64,000 nucleotides of DNA, from contig JAHBUH010000017.1 in NCBI GenBank assembly GCA_019638185.1, positions 1-64,000 on the forward strand, given 5' to 3'. Made by a program: the position numbers and the translations under genes. The notes under the pieces are model-generated. The model worked only from the letters and a program-made list of their open reading frames with translations. It had not been told where the DNA came from and did not search any database. Source of the DNA: Leadbetterella sp. GTDB taxonomy: Bacteria; Bacteroidota; Bacteroidia; Cytophagales; Spirosomataceae. Position 1 is the first letter of the stretch. Every line of letters begins with the position of its first letter. This document shows, piece after piece, positions 61,278 through 64,000 of this stretch.

Positions 61278-63038
61278 ATGAATATAGAAAATATACTGGC
61301 GGAAGAAGTAAAGGCGGCGGTGAGCAGCCTGTTCGGTACGGAAGAGAATGTGATTTTGCAACCCACCCGCCGGGAATTTGAAGGAAATTATACCTATGTT
61401 TTTTTTGGACTGGTAAAAAGCCTGAAACGTGCTCCGGCGGAGATCGGCGCGGCGCTGGGGGACTACCTGGTCAGTCGCTCCACCCTGGTCAGCGGCTATA
61501 ACGTGGTGCAGGGCTTCCTGAACCTGAAGCTGGCTGACCGCGTGTGGCTGGACGTATTCCGGGCACTGAAGGCCGGCCCTCAGCCCGCTGCAAAGAACCG
61601 GAAAGTGCTGGTGGAATATTCTTCCCCCAATACCAATAAACCCCTCCACCTGGGTCACCTGAGGAATAATTTCCTGGGCTACTCTGTGTCGGAGATCCTG
61701 AAAGCGGCCGGTTATGACGTGACCCGGGCCTGCCTGGTGAACGATCGCGGTATCCACATCTGCAAGTCGATGGTGGCCTACCGCCATTTTGGTAACGGCG
61801 AAACGCCCGGATCATCCGGCCTGAAAGGTGACCACCTGGTGGGAAAATACTACGTGGAATTTGACAAAGCCTATAAAACCCAGATCCATGAGCTTATGGC
61901 CGGGGGAATGGCCGAAGAGGAAGCTAAAAAAGCAGCCCCGTTTATGGTGGAAGCCCAGGAAATGCTGGTGCAGTGGGAGCAAAATGACCCCGCGGTGATT
62001 CAGCTATGGCAGAAACTGAACGGCTGGGTGTACGAAGGCTTTAACGCTACCTATAAGAAGATAGGGGTGGACTTTGACAAAACCTATTACGAGTCAGATA
62101 CCTACCTGCTGGGCAAGGATATCGTGGAAGAAGGCCTGCAAAAGGGTGTATTTTATAAGAAGGATGATAACAGCGTATGGATAGACCTCACAGACAAGGG
62201 GCTGGATCATAAGCTGGTGCTGCGCGGTGACGGCACTTCGGTGTATATCACCCAGGACCTGGGCACCACAGATCTGAAGTTCCGGGATTTTCATTGTGAT
62301 AAGTCGATCTGGGTGGTGGGCAATGAGCAGGATTACCATTTCAAAGTGCTCTTTGCCATCCTGGAAAAGCTGGGCCGGAGCTATGCCGCCGGCTGCTATC
62401 ATTTATCGTACGGCATGGTAGACCTGCCGTCGGGTAAAATGAAGTCACGCGAGGGCACCGTGGTAGACGCAGATGAACTGGTGGAAGAGATGATAGCCAC
62501 CTCCAAAGCCATCACGGAAGAGAAAGGCAAGACCGAAGGGTTTTCCGATGAGCAGCTGGAAGCGCTCTACCGCATGGTGGCCCTGGGCGCCCTGAAATAT
62601 TACCTGCTGAAAGTAGAGCCTAAGAAGCGTATGCTGTTTAACCCGGCGGAGTCCATTGACTTCCAGGGAAATACGGGTCCGTTTATCCAGTATACCCACG
62701 CCCGTATTCGCTCTATCCTGCGGAAATCAGGCTTCGGCAGCTTCCCGGTTCCGGCAGAAATGGAGGTGCTGAACCCCGAAGAAGTGGACCTGATCTTCCT
62801 GCTGAAAGATTACGACAAAGTGGTGGAAGCGGCCGCCGCCGAGTATTCACCGGCGCTGATAGCGAACTATGTCTATGACCTGGCCAAGACCTTTAACAGT
62901 TTCTACACCCAGCATTCGGTGCTGAATGAAGCCTCCGAAACCCTCCGCTTCTTCCGTCTCTCGCTGATCGAAGAGGTATCTGACGTTATCCGGAAAGGCA
63001 TGGGCCTCCTGGGCATCGAAGTCCCGGAAAAAATGTAA
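61278..63038 (+). CDS. argS: Arginyl-tRNA synthetase
   Basis: 586 residues, class I, normal length. The N-terminal Arg-S additional domain (1-100) is followed by the HIGH motif in SPNTNKPLHLGHLRNNFLG, then YWSGDGTSVYITQDLG-like sequence (RGDGTSVYITQDLGTTDLK), the KMSKS equivalent GKMKSREGTVVD, NTGPFIQYTHARIRSILRK and the C-terminal anticodon-binding helical domain (ANYVYDLAKTFNSFYTQHSVL). A GC-rich structured intergenic stretch follows. Confidence 0.97.
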   Translation: MNIENILAEEVKAAVSSLFGTEENVILQPTRREFEGNYTYVFFGLVKSLKRAPAEIGAALGDYLVSRSTLVSGYNVVQGFLNLKLADRVWLDVFRALKAGPQPAAKNRKVLVEYSSPNTNKPLHLGHLRNNFLGYSVSEILKAAGYDVTRACLVNDRGIHICKSMVAYRHFGNGETPGSSGLKGDHLVGKYYVEFDKAYKTQIHELMAGGMAEEEAKKAAPFMVEAQEMLVQWEQNDPAVIQLWQKLNGWVYEGFNATYKKIGVDFDKTYYESDTYLLGKDIVEEGLQKGVFYKKDDNSVWIDLTDKGLDHKLVLRGDGTSVYITQDLGTTDLKFRDFHCDKSIWVVGNEQDYHFKVLFAILEKLGRSYAAGCYHLSYGMVDLPSGKMKSREGTVVDADELVEEMIATSKAITEEKGKTEGFSDEQLEALYRMVALGALKYYLLKVEPKKRMLFNPAESIDFQGNTGPFIQYTHARIRSILRKSGFGSFPVPAEMEVLNPEEVDLIFLLKDYDKVVEAAAAEYSPALIANYVYDLAKTFNSFYTQHSVLNEASETLRFFRLSLIEEVSDVIRKGMGLLGIEVPEKM

Positions 63039-63045
63039 TTTTACC

Positions 63046-63180
63046 AGGCCCCGGCCGTAACCCCGTAGGGCCTGTACCTCCATGACCGCTGGAGTTTACT
63101 CTGCTGATCAGGGCAGCACCCCGCATCACCCGGTGGGTGGTACCTGGCGATACTCCACGGCTGCCCATGGCCCCCTCACT
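63046..63180. other. GC-rich intergenic region with several hairpins
   Basis: AGGCCC (63047-63052) pairs with GGGCCT (63068-63073). CTCCA/TGGAG follows, then a GGAGT...ACTCC outer pair enclosing TGCTG/CAGCA and CACCC/GGGTG hairpins, together with palindromes GGTACC, TGATCA and CCATGG. There is no T-run, so it is not a classic terminator. It might be a structured RNA or a REP-like element between the convergent argS and SpmAB-type genes. Confidence 0.35.
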
Positions 63181-63185
63181 ATGAG

Positions 63186-64000
63186 CTAGTAAAAGAACAT
63201 ATAAGACACCACGATAGCCGTTACTACCCCCATAAAATCCGCCATCAGTCCCGCCCACAGCGTATACCGGGTGTTCTTAATGCTGACGCTGCCGAAATAC
63301 AGGGCCAGGATATACAGGATGGTGTCAGAACAGGCCTGGAACACACAGGAGAGCCTACCCACAAACGAGTCCACGCCATATTCCTTCATGGCTTCGATCA
63401 TCATGGCCCGGGAGCCGCTCCCGCTCAGCGGGTGCATCAGGGCGGTGGGAAGGGCATGGGTAAACTCGGTATTCAGCCCGGTAAAGCTGAAGAGCCATTT
63501 GAAGAGGTCTACGATATAATCCAGCGTACCCGAGGCCCGGAAAACGCTGATGGCCACCAGCATCCCCACCAGGTAGGGCATGACTTTTACGGAGGTTTCA
63601 AAACCGGCCTTGGCGCCTTCCACGAACTTGGAGAAGACATCTACTTTTTTATAGAAGGCGGCACCCACAAAACCCGCCACAAACAGGAAGAGGATCAGGT
63701 TACTGATGATGCCCGAAGTGGTCTCGATTTCTTCTTTACTGAGCCGCGAAAAATACCAGAGCACCAGCCCGATAAAGCCGGTAAGCCCCACCAGCCAGGA
63801 AAACAGCACACGGTCAAAGAAATTAATGCGCTGCTTTATGCCCACAAATAGCAGGCCCGTAAGCGTGGCCATGTATACGGAAATCAGGGCCGGGATAAAG
63901 ATATCGGAAGGGTCAGCGGCATGGTAAATGGCCCGCTGCGCCATAATGGAGATGGGGATCAGTACCGGCCCGGCGCTGTGCAGCACCATAAACATGATCT
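63186..64000 (-). CDS. Partial nucleoside-recognition/SpmA-SpmB-like membrane protein (3' end)
   Basis: About 271 codons are visible, and the frame stays open through the right edge (an in-frame ATC precedes the first ATG). The gene therefore continues outside the window; fused SpmA-SpmB proteins of this phylum are about 400 residues. The visible part starts MFMVLHSAGPVLIPISIMAQRA, has DPSDIFIPALISVYMATLTGLL and VEGAKAGFETSVKVMPYLVGMLVAISVFRASG (nucleoside-recognition/gate domain), and ends PTALMHPLSGSGSRAMMIEAM with several helices. It is a likely inner-membrane transporter or gate of unknown substrate. Confidence 0.85.
   Translation of the reverse strand, partial: IMFMVLHSAGPVLIPISIMAQRAIYHAADPSDIFIPALISVYMATLTGLLFVGIKQRINFFDRVLFSWLVGLTGFIGLVLWYFSRLSKEEIETTSGIISNLILFLFVAGFVGAAFYKKVDVFSKFVEGAKAGFETSVKVMPYLVGMLVAISVFRASGTLDYIVDLFKWLFSFTGLNTEFTHALPTALMHPLSGSGSRAMMIEAMKEYGVDSFVGRLSCVFQACSDTILYILALYFGSVSIKNTRYTLWAGLMADFMGVVTAIVVSYMFFY

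Noticed and set aside
1-64000. CRISPR arrays, insertion sequences, tRNA or rRNA genes
   Set aside because: I found no regularly spaced direct repeats, transposase or integrase reading frames, or recognisable tRNA/rRNA sequence in the intergenic regions.

Overview
The window is chromosomal DNA of a gliding-type member of the Bacteroidota, probably of the Sphingobacteriales/Chitinophagales lineage. The evidence is a complete gldKLMN (type IX secretion/gliding motility) cluster with a PorP/SprF gene, a TonB-dependent receptor, DUF5686, DUF4271 and DUF4126 proteins, very few Shine-Dalgarno sequences, several TTG/GTG starts, and repeated TAnnTTTG promoter -7 elements typical of this phylum. Most of the window is moderately GC-rich. 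The left edge (1-1000) and the small regulator pair near 14 kb are visibly AT-richer. I see no tRNA, rRNA, CRISPR array, insertion sequence, integrase or phage gene.

Layout. 1-499: the start of a Tat-signal lipoprotein-like gene cut by the window edge. 1.0-3.5 kb: a TPR-containing histidine kinase with an overlapping LytTR response regulator. 3.6-5.5 kb: a TonB-dependent receptor, preceded by a strange 9-bp tandem/inverted repeat region. 5.8-11.1 kb: a tight five-gene minus-strand operon (WbsX-type glycan enzyme, two GT2 glycosyltransferases, a thiolase lacking the second catalytic cysteine, and a short acyl-CoA/AMP ligase). This is the most unusual locus for function. 11.2-13.8 kb: mutS. 13.8-14.5 kb: a small XRE regulator with its overlapping membrane partner. 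14.6-17.2 kb: GH78 rhamnosidase. 17.3-20.6 kb: ftsH and rsfS, divergent from birA. 20.7-24.9 kb: a GH63-type glucosidase facing a GH32 fructanase.

25.1-32.0 kb, all plus strand: queD, lpxB, a lipoprotein, sufB (without sufCDS), mtgA and a DUF5686 outer-membrane protein containing a 15-bp in-frame repeat. 32.0-37.4 kb: an MFS exporter, pentapeptide-repeat protein, glyA, tatC and an AI-2E-family permease. 37.4-44.8 kb, minus strand: an RluA-type pseudouridine synthase, a PhoB/PhoR-like two-component system, a beta-propeller-like protein coupled to a stand-alone maltokinase, a lamin-tail-domain secreted protein whose first codons form half of a terminator hairpin, and a lysine-rich histone-H1-like protein. 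44.9-52.6 kb, plus strand: DUF4271, hemD, porP/sprF, gldK, gldL, gldM and gldN. 52.7-56.7 kb: gatB, a TlpA-like thioredoxin, proC and an Lrp/AsnC regulator.

56.7-59.5 kb, minus strand: a four-gene signalling operon (lipoprotein, seven-helix membrane protein, single-TM DesK/NarX-like kinase, NarL-like regulator) that looks like a split sensor. 59.7-61.2 kb: DUF4126 and yicC. 61.3-63.0 kb: argS. 63.2-64.0 kb: the 3' part of an SpmA/SpmB-type membrane protein running off the window. Secretion is a recurring theme: TatC, the T9SS core, lipoproteins and TonB/outer-membrane proteins sit next to glycoside hydrolases, which suits a polysaccharide-degrading surface lifestyle.
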